A stretch of DNA of 64,000 nt from Paludibacteraceae bacterium (GCA_017550335.1 JAFZPM010000047.1:124001-188000), one strand, 5' to 3'; positions 44,611 through 55,646 are shown, counted from the stretch's first letter. The notes: generated from the sequence alone by a model not told the origin. Program-made: numbers and translations.

Positions 44611-45897
44611 CTATAAAAATATCACCAATATCAGGATATTCACCGCACAGATCACGCTGGCGCCTAGGACGAGGTCCTTCAGCAGCTTCTTTCCCGAGAA
44701 GGCGACGCCATAGATCATGTTGACGAAGCTGTTGCTGATCATCGCTTGGAATGTGGCGAGAATCAGCAGGGAGCCCGCGACGGCGTGTTGCGTCTGGAAG
44801 AGGTTGATGATGAACGGGTTGATGTCCGTTACGCCGACGATTACGGAGAGGACGCGCAATCCGCTGTCTCCGAAATAGATCAACGCATAGTGTGTGATGA
44901 TCGTGAAGGCGACGAACAGCACGGCGAAAAGCAGTGCCACCTTGAATTCCAGCGGGTTCTTCTCATCCTCCATCTCCACCGCTTGGGACTCCTGCGCAAC
45001 GGATTGGTTGCGGCGTTTCCTCATGTAGAAGTAGAGGGCGACCAAAGCGAAGGTGACGATCATGATGGCGAACAGGTACCAGTACTGCAGCATCAGTTCG
45101 AAGTTGAAGATGCCCAAAAGGATCAGGATCCTGAAGTACATCATCGCGATGGAGCAGAAGATGGCGGCGACGTATTCCGAGAGGTCTCCGTTCTTATCCC
45201 TTGCCTTCTTGGCCAGGATGATGCAGGTCGCCGTACTGCTGTAGATACCGCCCAATATGCCTGTGATGATGACGCCTCCGTCCTTGAACACGTATTTCTT
45301 CACCAGATAGCTGGCGTAGGAGATGCCGGAGATGACCACGGTAGCGAGCCAAATGCTGTAAGGGGTGAGTCCAGAGCCTTCTATCAGTTCGGTCTTCGGC
45401 AGCATAGGCAGTATCACCCCGGCGATGATCATGAACTTGGCGAGATTGATGAATTCCTCGTCGTTCATCGACTTGGTGAACTGTATGAACTTGTCCTTCA
45501 TCTCGGTTAGGATCAGGACCGCCACGACGACCAGAATGGCCATCCACGGGTCTTTTTCGCAGACGACTGGCGCCAGGCAGTAGGTGATCAGGGCAATCAC
45601 GATGGAGGTGATGCCGTAGGACTTCTGCACGAAGATTTTATGGATGTAGTAGGCGACGAACAATAGGGTGAGGGTGACGCCTCCGCAGAGGAAAGGCACG
45701 ATGCTCCCGCTCCCCGCCACGTAGAGGATGTAACCCAATATACCGATCAGAGTGAAGGTACGGTCCGCACCGAACGCATGTTTGGAATCCTCCTCCTTCA
45801 GGTATAACTTCCTTTGTGATAGTCCGATAACCAATGACATTAGCGTGACTAAGACAAATTTCAACAAATCCGATGACAAAATATCGTTGGTCTCCAT
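44611..45897 (-). CDS. MgtC/SapB - DUF4010 membrane protein
   Basis: 428 residues with about 11-13 hydrophobic helices. The N-terminal MgtC-like part (LVIGLSQRKLYLKEED, FGADRTFTLIGILGYIL) is followed by a DUF4010 half (GGVIITGILGGIYSSTATCIILAKKARD; FAVLFVAFTIITHYALIYFGDSG; QTQHAVAGSLLILATFQAMISN). Such COG3174 proteins are putative transporters with unknown substrate. Last of four genes read in the same minus-strand direction. Confidence 0.85.
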   Translation of the reverse strand: METNDILSSDLLKFVLVTLMSLVIGLSQRKLYLKEEDSKHAFGADRTFTLIGILGYILYVAGSGSIVPFLCGGVTLTLLFVAYYIHKIFVQKSYGITSIVIALITYCLAPVVCEKDPWMAILVVVAVLILTEMKDKFIQFTKSMNDEEFINLAKFMIIAGVILPMLPKTELIEGSGLTPYSIWLATVVISGISYASYLVKKYVFKDGGVIITGILGGIYSSTATCIILAKKARDKNGDLSEYVAAIFCSIAMMYFRILILLGIFNFELMLQYWYLFAIMIVTFALVALYFYMRKRRNQSVAQESQAVEMEDEKNPLEFKVALLFAVLFVAFTIITHYALIYFGDSGLRVLSVIVGVTDINPFIINLFQTQHAVAGSLLILATFQAMISNSFVNMIYGVAFSGKKLLKDLVLGASVICAVNILILVIFL

Positions 45898-45943
45898 ATC
45901 TCAAATCTTTTTATCTTTCTATGAAGATAAGAAAAATGGGGGA

Positions 45944-47080
45944 TTATTCCAAATTTAAGTTCTTCAAAACACTGTATATTGTCTCCGCGGAACCATCGTT
46001 CCACCTTCGGATCCAGAAGCCGATGAGGTTGATGGTCACAGGATCAGGCGTGCCTTGGAAGTTGACAAGTTCACCTATCTTGGCTATTGAGTCTGTGTTG
46101 AGATTCATGTCATCCGTCCCAATTTCTACTATTTCTATTGTTCCTTCTGAACCTTCTACGATGGATTTTTCGCCCTCCTTAAAAAATTCTATTTCTTGGA
46201 GGTCAATTGCTCTTGAATAAATCTTGTATAGCTCTTTGTGGTTCTCTTGATTTACCCAATGATAGGAGGAAGAGAGCTGTTGGATGGCGTTTTGAAGGTT
46301 GCCGTATTTGTCTGCATGCAAATATTTTTTATACCAAATCTTCCCTTTCTCGATGAGCGTTTCTCGGAACTCGCTATCATCCTTTTTCTTGCATATCATG
46401 TATAGTATGCTAGATGGGAGGTGGTCATCCATTCTCTCTGTTAGCAGAGATACGTAATTTAAATCATTGTCTGGGTCGCAAATAGCTGTGCTACAGTATG
46501 ATGAGACCCTTTTTTCGATGCTCTTTTCCACGCTATCCAACGCTTCCGCATAGTCGCTTAAGGCCAAGTCGGCAATGTCATCCGAACTGGTTTCCCCGTC
46601 GATTTCAATGTTTAGGAATTCATCATTGCCATTTTTGAGTTGCTTGATGCCACAGACAGTGTGACCATCCTTTATCGCTTTGTTAAGGAAATATTGCACC
46701 CATAAGGCTTTCCCTTTCCCGACATTAAAATGCTCATCTTCAATACGGCTGTAATATCTATTTACAGTGAATGGCTTGTTTAATGGCGGTATTATGCGGG
46801 TCCTGTCCGGATAGTAATATCCATTGGAGTCTTTTTTGTAGGTGAGATATTTTCTATGACGATGATATCCCTCCTCAGAAAAATTTCCATTGTCAAAATC
46901 CACGGTAAGCGCATCTCCATATTTGTCTGAATTCACAGTACATGATACAATAGGTCTTTCGATGGTGTATTCCTTGCTGGATGTTATTTGGCATCGAATC
47001 GTCCAAATGATAGCCAAAAGGATTGGCACGATGAGCGCCGCAAGGATAAGTTGCTTTTTAGTTATTTTGTTGAAGTCCAT
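45944..47080 (-). CDS. Anchored protein, possibly a divergent extended GDYXXLXY member
   Basis: 378 residues with one N-terminal membrane helix (LILAALIVPILLAIIWTI) and a long extracytoplasmic part. I do not firmly recognise it. Its position right after a DUF2157 gene is where GDYXXLXY proteins usually sit; HRKYLTYKKD keeps the L-x-Y of the signature without GDY, and NVGKGKALWVQYFLNKAIKDG resembles that family's 'G.GKALE' segment. About 210 further residues (Asp/Glu/Ser-rich, mostly helical) are not part of that family. Overlaps the DUF2157 gene start by 23 bases. Function unknown. Confidence 0.5.
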   Translation of the reverse strand: MDFNKITKKQLILAALIVPILLAIIWTIRCQITSSKEYTIERPIVSCTVNSDKYGDALTVDFDNGNFSEEGYHRHRKYLTYKKDSNGYYYPDRTRIIPPLNKPFTVNRYYSRIEDEHFNVGKGKALWVQYFLNKAIKDGHTVCGIKQLKNGNDEFLNIEIDGETSSDDIADLALSDYAEALDSVEKSIEKRVSSYCSTAICDPDNDLNYVSLLTERMDDHLPSSILYMICKKKDDSEFRETLIEKGKIWYKKYLHADKYGNLQNAIQQLSSSYHWVNQENHKELYKIYSRAIDLQEIEFFKEGEKSIVEGSEGTIEIVEIGTDDMNLNTDSIAKIGELVNFQGTPDPVTINLIGFWIRRWNDGSAETIYSVLKNLNLE

Positions 47081-48353
47081 GGCTCTTTTTCTTTGAGATG
47101 AATATATTGATTAGGATAAGCACGACGCCCCAGATGATGGAGAGCGTTCCGATTAGTATGATCGACTGAGCATATTCGAACAGTGTCTTCAACATGAAAA
47201 CGTACCAACCCACTAAGGCCAGATTCAGTTTCAGCACATCCATCGTCCGTATGCTAATGAATGTGAGGTAGGCCAAGTAGATGATGGTCAGACCTTGGAA
47301 TGTGTACGATAAGTATGCGTAAGGTATGAATAAGACAAGAGGAATCAGGGGAAGCGTGATCCACTCGTCCAACTCGGGTTTCAATCCTCTTTTCCATTTC
47401 ATGTAGAAGGAGATTCCCAATAAGAGGATCTGTATGATGGCAATTGTCGGGAATGCAGTTGGTCCATACTCATCGGTGTGTTCTTCGGATATACTGTAAG
47501 CGAAATTGACCAGAATTATGAAGTTGGCGATGTATGCGGCTGCTTTCAGGAAAGATGCATTGCTTTGGATATGAGTGGATTGCTTGATCCATGTGTGTAG
47601 TGAGTAAAATATGGATGCGGACGCAAAAAAGGAGGCTAATATTAGACAATTGTCCTCAGAAGACTTCCCGTTTGTTAATACTGAATGTCCCCACAGAATC
47701 ACGCAGAGGAGGACGAAGGGGAGAGCCGCCATCCTGAATTTCACAAGGAAGGTATCCTTCTCCGTATGGTAAGTCCTGTAAAGAAACAGCAAATCAATGA
47801 AGAAGATGATGAAATATAAGGCAATGATCATTAAATCATCATTCATATCAATTGATGAGATACATAAAGTTGCTATGATGACCGAAGATGTGATAACTGA
47901 CCTGAAAAGGAATACAATGGGGTAGGCTAATATCGCCAGCGTGAAGACAGAGATTGAAAAATTGATCTCCATGTCGAAGATACTGTTGATCAAGCAAAAG
48001 GTTGTTACCAGACCTATGCAGTAGATGAGGCATGATGCTTCCTTAAATGCCCGACTCTCGTATTGGTGTTTGTACACGTAATAGCAGGAGGCTGAGCCCA
48101 GGATGATCGGTAGTAATCCGATGATGACTTGAAGCGCATGGGGGATGGACTCCCAGTTATCCGCAAGGAGAAAACATATACCTGTTATGATAAAGATGGC
48201 TGCGACGATGCACAGAGGCAAGGTCGTATTGGTGAGGAATTTTTTCTTGTTTCCCTCTTTCTCCAAGTAATAGTTGATGATGTTGTTGGCCACCGCCTCG
48301 TCGATGATGTGGTGGTCCAGCAACTCTTGGGTGTCGATATTGGTTATCTTCAT
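47058..48353 (-). CDS. DUF2157 membrane protein
   Basis: 431 residues. Short cytosolic N-terminus (ELLDHHIIDEAVANNIINYY) that precedes about 12 membrane helices, with the DUF2157 hallmark ICFLLADNWESIPHALQVIIGLLPIILG region (residues ~60-85: W-x3-P in helix 2). The family's function is unknown. It is coupled to the downstream anchored protein (23-base overlap) and follows the esterase gene by 29 bases. Confidence 0.8.
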   Translation of the reverse strand: MKITNIDTQELLDHHIIDEAVANNIINYYLEKEGNKKKFLTNTTLPLCIVAAIFIITGICFLLADNWESIPHALQVIIGLLPIILGSASCYYVYKHQYESRAFKEASCLIYCIGLVTTFCLINSIFDMEINFSISVFTLAILAYPIVFLFRSVITSSVIIATLCISSIDMNDDLMIIALYFIIFFIDLLFLYRTYHTEKDTFLVKFRMAALPFVLLCVILWGHSVLTNGKSSEDNCLILASFFASASIFYSLHTWIKQSTHIQSNASFLKAAAYIANFIILVNFAYSISEEHTDEYGPTAFPTIAIIQILLLGISFYMKWKRGLKPELDEWITLPLIPLVLFIPYAYLSYTFQGLTIIYLAYLTFISIRTMDVLKLNLALVGWYVFMLKTLFEYAQSIILIGTLSIIWGVVLILINIFISKKKSHGLQQNN

Positions 48354-48382
48354 GTATCTGGCGTTTTAAAGAATTGTGTGCG

Positions 48383-48955
48383 TTATTCGTTCAGGAAAGA
48401 GCGTATTTGCGGTACCACATAATCCCGGATGGACTCTTCGGGAGGGTAGTGACCTCCCGGCATGAAGATTCGGTTGCTGTAGTGTTGCTTGAACCAATGG
48501 GCGGCCATGCGCGTCATGAAATCTTTCCGTCCGAACATGCCAATGGTCAGCGCGTCCTCTTCGGGAGTCAGGTTGTCGTATTGTTTCCGCTCCATATCCT
48601 TGTAGATGTCGCACATCCGCTTGTCCACGTGCCATATCTGGTTGCCATCAGCTCTGGCCTCCTTGTATTTGTTGTCGCCTTGGAACATGTACATGTAGGT
48701 CATGCCGAGGCTAGGGTTCAGCAATATCTTTTTGCGTCCTCTGTATTTCTGCGCCATGAAGCCACCGAGACTATGGCCGATGATCAGGTCCACTTGGTAT
48801 TCCGCCAAGAAACGGTCGATTTGAGGGAAAGCCTTTTCTGGGTCGATGGACAAGTCCGGTGCCCAGACAGTCGCTTCCGGTAGGTATTTACGTATAAACT
48901 CAGCTGTGGCAGATTCGTGGCTCGAAGCCATTCCGTGCAAAAAAAGTATATTCAT
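48383..48955 (-). CDS. YqiA/UPF0227-like esterase (alpha/beta hydrolase)
   Basis: 190 residues. FLHGMASSHESATAEF at the N-terminus (oxyanion region), nucleophile elbow IIGHSLGGFMAQK (Ser near residue 66) and the terminal histidine in FMPGGHYPPEE. This is the compact layout of the YqiA/YcfP group, which hydrolyses short acyl esters or thioesters. A minus-strand promoter element TATATTTG at 49016-49009 lies upstream, suggesting it leads the four-gene operon. Confidence 0.8.
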   Translation of the reverse strand: MNILFLHGMASSHESATAEFIRKYLPEATVWAPDLSIDPEKAFPQIDRFLAEYQVDLIIGHSLGGFMAQKYRGRKKILLNPSLGMTYMYMFQGDNKYKEARADGNQIWHVDKRMCDIYKDMERKQYDNLTPEEDALTIGMFGRKDFMTRMAAHWFKQHYSNRIFMPGGHYPPEESIRDYVVPQIRSFLNE

Positions 48956-49115
48956 GACAATCAGTTATTTCTATGATTTGTTGAACTATTTAAAAAATTC
49001 GTATTATGCAAATATAACTAATATACGGGGAAAACCCTGTTGGTATTGTCTAAAATAGTGAATATTTTCCTCCATCCACTTCTGAGAGCCTGCCGTGATT
49101 ATCCCTCCTGCGGAT

Positions 49116-49146
49116 TTTGTCGTTAGAGGAACTATCGTTAAATTTG
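49116..49146 (+). promoter_or_regulatory. Promoter of rsmG-pcm
   Basis: TTTG at 49116-49119, 19-base spacer, TAAATTTG at 49139-49146: consensus Bacteroidota promoter, 21 bases before the rsmG start. Confidence 0.78.
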
Positions 49147-49167
49147 CGGAAAAAGAAAAGAAGAAAG

Positions 49168-49791
49168 ATGGATATTATCCTTAAATATTTCCCGAATCTA
49201 TCGGACAAACAGAAGGAACAGTTCGCCGCGCTATACGATTTGTATGCCGATTGGAACAGTAAGATCAATGTGATATCCCGTAAGGACATAGAGAATCTTT
49301 ACGAGCATCATGTCCTGCATTCCCTGGCCATCCCTAAGATCCTGTCGTTCAAGGATGGCACCAGCGTCATGGACGTCGGTACGGGGGGCGGATTCCCGGC
49401 CATTCCGTTGGCGATCTATTATCCTAATTGTCAGTTCCATTTGGTCGATTCCATCGGGAAAAAGATCCGTGTGGCGACGGAGATCTCCAACGCTATTGGC
49501 TTGACCAACACCACTTTCGCACATGAGAGGGTGGAGGATGAGAAGGGAAAGTTCGATTTCATCGTCAGTCGAGCGGTCATGCCGTTGGGCGACCTTGTTC
49601 GGTTGACACGCAAAAATGTGGAGCATAAAAATCCGAAAAATGCCCTTCCCAACGGACTAATCTGCCTGAAAGGCGGTGAATTGGAGCATGAGGTGAGTCC
49701 TTTCCGGAATTCCGCCTCACTCTTTAACATCAAGGATTTCTTCTCGGAGGAGTTTTTCCAAACGAAAAAGGCGGTTTATTTACCATTGTGA
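49168..49791 (+). CDS. rsmG: 16S rRNA (guanine527-N7)-methyltransferase
   Basis: 207 residues from ATG 49168; a frame continues upstream but over the promoter. SAM motif VMDVGTGGGFPAIPLAIYYP, preceded by NWNSK-type segment (WNSKINVISRKDIENLYEHHVLHSL) and followed by VSRAVMPLGDL. It methylates G527 of 16S rRNA in the 30S decoding region. Confidence 0.96.
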   Translation: MDIILKYFPNLSDKQKEQFAALYDLYADWNSKINVISRKDIENLYEHHVLHSLAIPKILSFKDGTSVMDVGTGGGFPAIPLAIYYPNCQFHLVDSIGKKIRVATEISNAIGLTNTTFAHERVEDEKGKFDFIVSRAVMPLGDLVRLTRKNVEHKNPKNALPNGLICLKGGELEHEVSPFRNSASLFNIKDFFSEEFFQTKKAVYLPL

Positions 49792-49794
49792 TAA

Positions 49795-50442
49795 ATGATC
49801 ATGAATGACACACCTAGACATGCGACGTTGAGGCGACGTCTGGCGGAACAGCTGTATGCCAAGGGGATAAAGAACACTAGGGTGCTGAATGCGATAGCCA
49901 GCGTTCCGCGCCATCTTTTCATGAACAGCACGTTGGAACCGTTCGCCTACAACGATAACGCCTATCCGATCGGGGCTGACCAGACTATTTCGCAACCGTG
50001 GACCGTAGCATACCAGACCGAATTGTTGAACCCGCAAGAGGGGGAGAAGGTCTTGGAGATTGGCACGGGCTCGGGCTACCAATCCGCTGTCCTGGCTTGT
50101 TGCGGCGCATCCGTCTACACTGTCGAGCGTATCAAAAATCTTTATGTCAGTGCCACAAAAAGGTTCTCCGAACTGAATATCAAGGTGACATGCAAGTATG
50201 GGGATGGTTATGAGGGCTGGGCGGAGCTGGCGCCATATGATAAAATCATCGTCACGGCAGGTGCGGACAGCGTGCCGCATAATCTGTTGGTTCAATGCAA
50301 AATAGGCGGTTCCATCGTTATTCCTATCATGGAAAATAACGAACTGAGGATGATTCGGCTTACCCGAATGTCCGAAAATAATTTCAACAAGGAGGATTTC
50401 GGGACGTGCGCTTTCGTCCCCATGCTAAAAGGAATCATGTAA
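49795..50442 (+). CDS. pcm: Protein-L-isoaspartate O-methyltransferase
   Basis: 215 residues. It methylates isoaspartyl residues to start their repair. Motifs: RVLNAIASVPRHLFM, the DQTISQPWTVAYQTELL block diagnostic for PCMT, the SAM site VLEIGTGSGYQSAVLA, and IIVTAGADSVPHNLL. Starts 3 bases after rsmG, likely one transcript. An alternative start is at 49801. Confidence 0.95.
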   Translation: MIMNDTPRHATLRRRLAEQLYAKGIKNTRVLNAIASVPRHLFMNSTLEPFAYNDNAYPIGADQTISQPWTVAYQTELLNPQEGEKVLEIGTGSGYQSAVLACCGASVYTVERIKNLYVSATKRFSELNIKVTCKYGDGYEGWAELAPYDKIIVTAGADSVPHNLLVQCKIGGSIVIPIMENNELRMIRLTRMSENNFNKEDFGTCAFVPMLKGIM

Positions 50443-50456
50443 GTAAAATAGATCAT

Positions 50457-51095
50457 ATGGAGGTCAAACAGTTTATATTCAATATGTTCCAGGAGAACAC
50501 GTACGTGTTGACCGATGAGGAGAAGAATTGCATCATCATCGACCCTGGCTGTTTCTTCGAGGAGGAGCAGGAACGGTTGGTCGGATATATTCGGTCAAAT
50601 GGGCTGAAATTGACTCGTATCATTCAGACACACTTGCACTTGGACCATATCTTCGGATGCCAGGTTTTGTTCGATGGATTCGGCATTCAGCCCGAGGCGC
50701 ACGCGTCGGACGAGTTCTTCTTGGATATCTTCCCCACGTACGGGAGGAAGTTTGGCATCGAAGAGGAGTTGAAGTGCGTGCCGCTCAAGTCTTATTTAAG
50801 CGACGGTGACGTCATAAAACTAGGCGATTCGGAGCTCCATGTGATCCATACGCCGGGGCATTCCCCTGGAGGCATATGTTTCTATGCCCCGAAGGAAAAG
50901 CTCCTTTTCAGCGGAGATTCCCTCTTCATGGGCAGTATCGGCAGAACCGATTTGGAGCGGGGCAATGGTCCTGAACTGATCCGTTCCCTTACGGAAAAAC
51001 TGATGGTTTTGCCGATGGATACGACCGTTTTGCCCGGACATGGTCCGAAGACCACCATCGGGTTTGAAAAAGCCAATAATCCCTATATCCAGTAG
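50457..51095 (+). CDS. Metallo-beta-lactamase-fold hydrolase (glyoxalase II-like)
   Basis: 212 residues from ATG 50457. Metal ligands: THLHLDH motif (residues ~60-66), VIHTPGHSPGG, FSGDSLFMGSIGRTD and LPGHGPKT. This is the YcbL/GloB-like layout without the C-terminal hydroxyacylglutathione domain, so a thioester hydrolase with unknown substrate. It follows pcm by 14 bases. Confidence 0.9.
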   Translation: MEVKQFIFNMFQENTYVLTDEEKNCIIIDPGCFFEEEQERLVGYIRSNGLKLTRIIQTHLHLDHIFGCQVLFDGFGIQPEAHASDEFFLDIFPTYGRKFGIEEELKCVPLKSYLSDGDVIKLGDSELHVIHTPGHSPGGICFYAPKEKLLFSGDSLFMGSIGRTDLERGNGPELIRSLTEKLMVLPMDTTVLPGHGPKTTIGFEKANNPYIQ

Positions 51096-51102
51096 GGGGT
51101 GA

Positions 51103-51810
51103 CTAGTGCTTGTTTTGTGTGGCGTTAAGGATGCGGGGCAAATCCTCGTAGAGTTCCTCCATGCTGTGATAGAGCAAGTCTGCCCCGTTTTTTAAGAGTT
51201 CCTCATCACGTAAAATGCCCGTATTCACCGCAATAGTGAAGATGCCGGCGGTGGAGGCGGAGCGTACGCCCAGCGGAGCGTTCTCGACCACGATGGCTTG
51301 GTCTGCGCGCAGACCTCCTTTCTCTAGCCCCATCAGATAGGGCTCCGGGTCAGGTTTCCCTTTTTTCACATCGTAGGCGGTTACCATGCGCTCTCTGGCG
51401 AACACGCCAGGGAAAGAGTGGTTCAGTTTGTCCAGTAGGGAGAGTTGTCCCGAACCGGTGACCAGGAAGATTTCCTTCCGGGCTGCCTGAATAGCCGATA
51501 GAACCTTCTCGACGTCCTTCATTTTAGGCGGTTGTGGTAGATTTTCGAAGCATTGCGATTTGAATTTATAGATGCGTTGGCATTCCTCCTCCGTCGCTTC
51601 TCTGCCCAATTGGGTGGAGAACACTTCGCTGATGGTGGAGGAGCCCGTCATGCCTTCGCGCATATAGACGTCGTAGTCCGTGAATTTCAGCCCCAAGGAT
51701 TCGAACGCATGCACCCAGGCTTTGGCGTGGTTAGGCATGGAGTCGTACAACACGCCATCCATGTCGAAAAGGAAGGCCTTCAATTCTATATCTTCTAATT
51801 TTCTGCCCAT
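51103..51810 (-). CDS. HAD-superfamily phosphatase/phosphoglucomutase-like
   Basis: 235 residues. Nucleophile motif FLFDMDGVLYDSMP (Asp residues at ~15 and ~17), cap domain from 25 to ~95, VTGSG (motif II, Ser/Thr), KPDPEPY (motif III lysine) and VVENAPLGVRSA (motif IV). Beta-phosphoglucomutase/phosphatase subgroup; substrate unknown. Convergent with the MBL-fold gene, 7 bases apart. Confidence 0.88.
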   Translation of the reverse strand: MGRKLEDIELKAFLFDMDGVLYDSMPNHAKAWVHAFESLGLKFTDYDVYMREGMTGSSTISEVFSTQLGREATEEECQRIYKFKSQCFENLPQPPKMKDVEKVLSAIQAARKEIFLVTGSGQLSLLDKLNHSFPGVFARERMVTAYDVKKGKPDPEPYLMGLEKGGLRADQAIVVENAPLGVRSASTAGIFTIAVNTGILRDEELLKNGADLLYHSMEELYEDLPRILNATQNKH

Positions 51811-51827
51811 TTCATCGTCAATTAGAA

Positions 51828-51855
51828 AGGAGGCGACCCCTACGGACCGCCTCCT
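51828..51855 (-). terminator. Terminator after the DUF3078 gene
   Basis: An 8-bp perfect stem, AGGAGGCG (51828-51835) with CGCCTCCT (51848-51855); on the minus strand it is followed by a TTTCTAAT tail. It lies between the DUF3078 stop (51887) and the HAD gene. Confidence 0.75.
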
Positions 51856-51886
51856 ATTCCGTTCTCTTATCTGTCTTATTCGTTCC

Positions 51887-53113
51887 TTAGAATTGGTAAA
51901 CTATACCCAAGGATGTGGCCTCCCAGAACTGCATCTTTGCGTGTGGTATGCCATAGTTCTTGTCCCTTAATGACTTCATCTCAGCGTTGTCATATTTGAG
52001 CTGGGTTCTGAACGAGAGGTTGATGTATTTGGTTAGCTTCATCATGAGCTCCAACTTCCATTTGAAGTACCAGCCATGGGCGAACTTCGTAATATCTTCT
52101 CCTGGCCTATCCACTTCATATTCAGCCCTGAACTCGGAATCCTCCTTCTCATTATATGGGTCGGTGACGCTAACGAGATCGCTGGTCGCTCTGTCCCATA
52201 CTACAATCTTATGGTTATCTCCATACCAATCGGTGTATCCGTTGGTGTAGATGGAGACGGCTTTGTTATATGCGTAGAATGCTTCCAATGAACTGAAGAA
52301 GTGAATGTTCTTTGTGATGTCGAAATCGGAACGCAGGATGGCGTATGCACCCAACTCACTTCTTGATTTTTTGTATTCGTCCTCAGTCCCTTCAATCAGT
52401 TCCATACCGTAGTTTGGAGCCAATTCATTCAGCCTACAGATGGTGAAGCGGGCAGTCAGTGGAGACATGAATAAACTGATGTATTTGTTCGGAACGTAAT
52501 CGAATCCCAATGAGACTTTGATGGCGCCTGGTGCGAAAAAGCTGGAGATGAGCTCTCTTTCGCTGTTGTAGAATTCGTTTGATTCGTACAGATCGTCCAG
52601 GTATTCCATTCCGTCCGGTTTCCAAATATCTTCCTCAGGTTCGGTTAGCACATACTTGTAGCTATTCGTGAATTGGGACTCCAAACTTGCCAAAGCGGAT
52701 GCGTACCAGTATTGGGCCATTTTGTAACCGATTTTGGAATAGAGGCCGAACTCATCCATGTTCTTGCGGATAGGCTCATCTTCAGTGAATTCGGAGGAGT
52801 AGATCATTCCGTATTTAGCGGAGAAGCTATTGTCCCATTTCACCCTGTTTTTCTTGTAGTTGGCATTCAAATTAAGGAATGCATCCGCGGAGATGCTGAG
52901 GCCAGATCCTTCCATGCAGTAATCATTGAAGTAGGCTTGGTTTACGTTCAAACCTGTGGATCCGGGGAATGTCCAATAGATGGAATCCGTGGATATTTCG
53001 CCACTAGACTTTGTGGAGATGGATGTGGCCGTCTTCACTAACTCGTTATCGTCTGCCGATGCGGAGGCGATAGCCATAAATAGCACTCCAAGTGCGACAC
53101 AAATTTTTTTCAT
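51887..53113 (-). CDS. DUF3078-like outer-membrane protein
   Basis: 408 residues. Signal peptide (KKICVALGVLFMAIASASA), then WTFPGSTGLNVNQAYFNDYCMEGSGLSISADAFLN-type start (W...G...N..Q) and a series of beta-strands with alternating aromatics, ending in LGIVYQF with a terminal Phe typical of outer-membrane barrels. Fits the Bacteroidota DUF3078 family, function unknown. Several acidic loops (EDIWKPDGMEYLDDLYESNE) probably face outward. 59 bases downstream of lepA. Confidence 0.78.
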   Translation of the reverse strand: MKKICVALGVLFMAIASASADDNELVKTATSISTKSSGEISTDSIYWTFPGSTGLNVNQAYFNDYCMEGSGLSISADAFLNLNANYKKNRVKWDNSFSAKYGMIYSSEFTEDEPIRKNMDEFGLYSKIGYKMAQYWYASALASLESQFTNSYKYVLTEPEEDIWKPDGMEYLDDLYESNEFYNSERELISSFFAPGAIKVSLGFDYVPNKYISLFMSPLTARFTICRLNELAPNYGMELIEGTEDEYKKSRSELGAYAILRSDFDITKNIHFFSSLEAFYAYNKAVSIYTNGYTDWYGDNHKIVVWDRATSDLVSVTDPYNEKEDSEFRAEYEVDRPGEDITKFAHGWYFKWKLELMMKLTKYINLSFRTQLKYDNAEMKSLRDKNYGIPHAKMQFWEATSLGIVYQF

Positions 53114-53172
53114 AATTTTTACTTTAAAAAATACGTTTATATTGTTACACTACACTATTTCATCATTGACGG

Positions 53173-54960
<1,788 letters not shown>

Positions 54961-54995
54961 TCTTCTTCTTCGTGAAAAAATCTACAATCATTGGC

Positions 54996-55043
54996 GGTGA
55001 ATATCCAGTATTCACCAAGCTTTTAGGCGGTGGGGAGCCCCCA
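54996..55043 (-). promoter_or_regulatory. Paired hairpins in the lepA leader
   Basis: GGTGAATA (54996-55003) and TATTCACC (55009-55016) form a perfect 8-bp stem with a 5-base loop; TGGGG (55031-55035) and CCCCA (55039-55043) form a second with a 3-base loop. TATTCACC recurs at 55059-55066. Position 35-85 bases upstream of lepA suggests a leader or operator; the function is unknown. Confidence 0.4.
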
Positions 55044-55281
55044 TCCGTTACACACACTATTCACCCGTCATGTCTAAGCGTATTGGCTCGAGGTTCGTGC
55101 CGAGTGAAAATTCACGCGAATTTAACGAAAAAGCGGATAATGTCAAAATGGAAACAATGGGTATGTTTTTTTTGAAAAATGAGGTTGGCTCTATCTTTAT
55201 GTGAGTGAAATAGTTATGGGACTTTTATGGGTATTTTTTCCCCACAATGTGAAACTTTGTTAAAAAATAGTCGGGTGGTTG

Positions 55282-55314
55282 TTTGTATTTATTGGAATTT
55301 TTTCCCTATCTTCA
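55282..55314 (+). promoter_or_regulatory. Possible promoter of the giant LamG gene
   Basis: TTTG at 55282-55285 and TATCTTCA at 55307-55314, 21 bases apart. Both elements are imperfect, so this is tentative. Confidence 0.35.
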
Positions 55315-55646
55315 CAATGAAAAATGCAGCAAAGCTAGTGTGAACAAATAAGGGTTTAGGTGAAAAAATGGATGTTTTTTCTTATCTCTGAAGTTTATGG
55401 CTCAGGGGACTACTTTATTTTTCAACGACTTATGAAAGAAGGTACGCCGTTATAGGACGATGTGTTTTAGCGGTAAGTTGCGGTATGTTTTTGTGAATAT
55501 GGAGGAGAAGAGATCCTCTATGTGCTTCATTCATTTCCTTGGATTTGATGGAATACCCGAGAAGGGTGGTGTGTGAGGTTTGTAAGGTAAGTAAGCGGTG
55601 AGTGAGACTTTTAACAATTATATTTTTTTAACTAAATTTTATTGTA

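Larger units (their letters stand above)
54961..55646. other. Intergenic region between lepA and the giant LamG gene
   Basis: 686 bases with no convincing gene on either strand. Left part: two compact hairpins near lepA and recurring TATTCACC motifs. Right part: A/T-rich, with a weak promoter at 55282-55314 (TTTG, 21 bases, TATCTTCA) and a ~330-base leader before the start at 55647. The small open frame at 54972-55175 has no family features. Confidence 0.6.

Noticed and set aside
54972..55175. Small plus-strand open frame upstream of the giant gene
   Set aside because: No family features, covers the lepA hairpins, and has no promoter or good start context.
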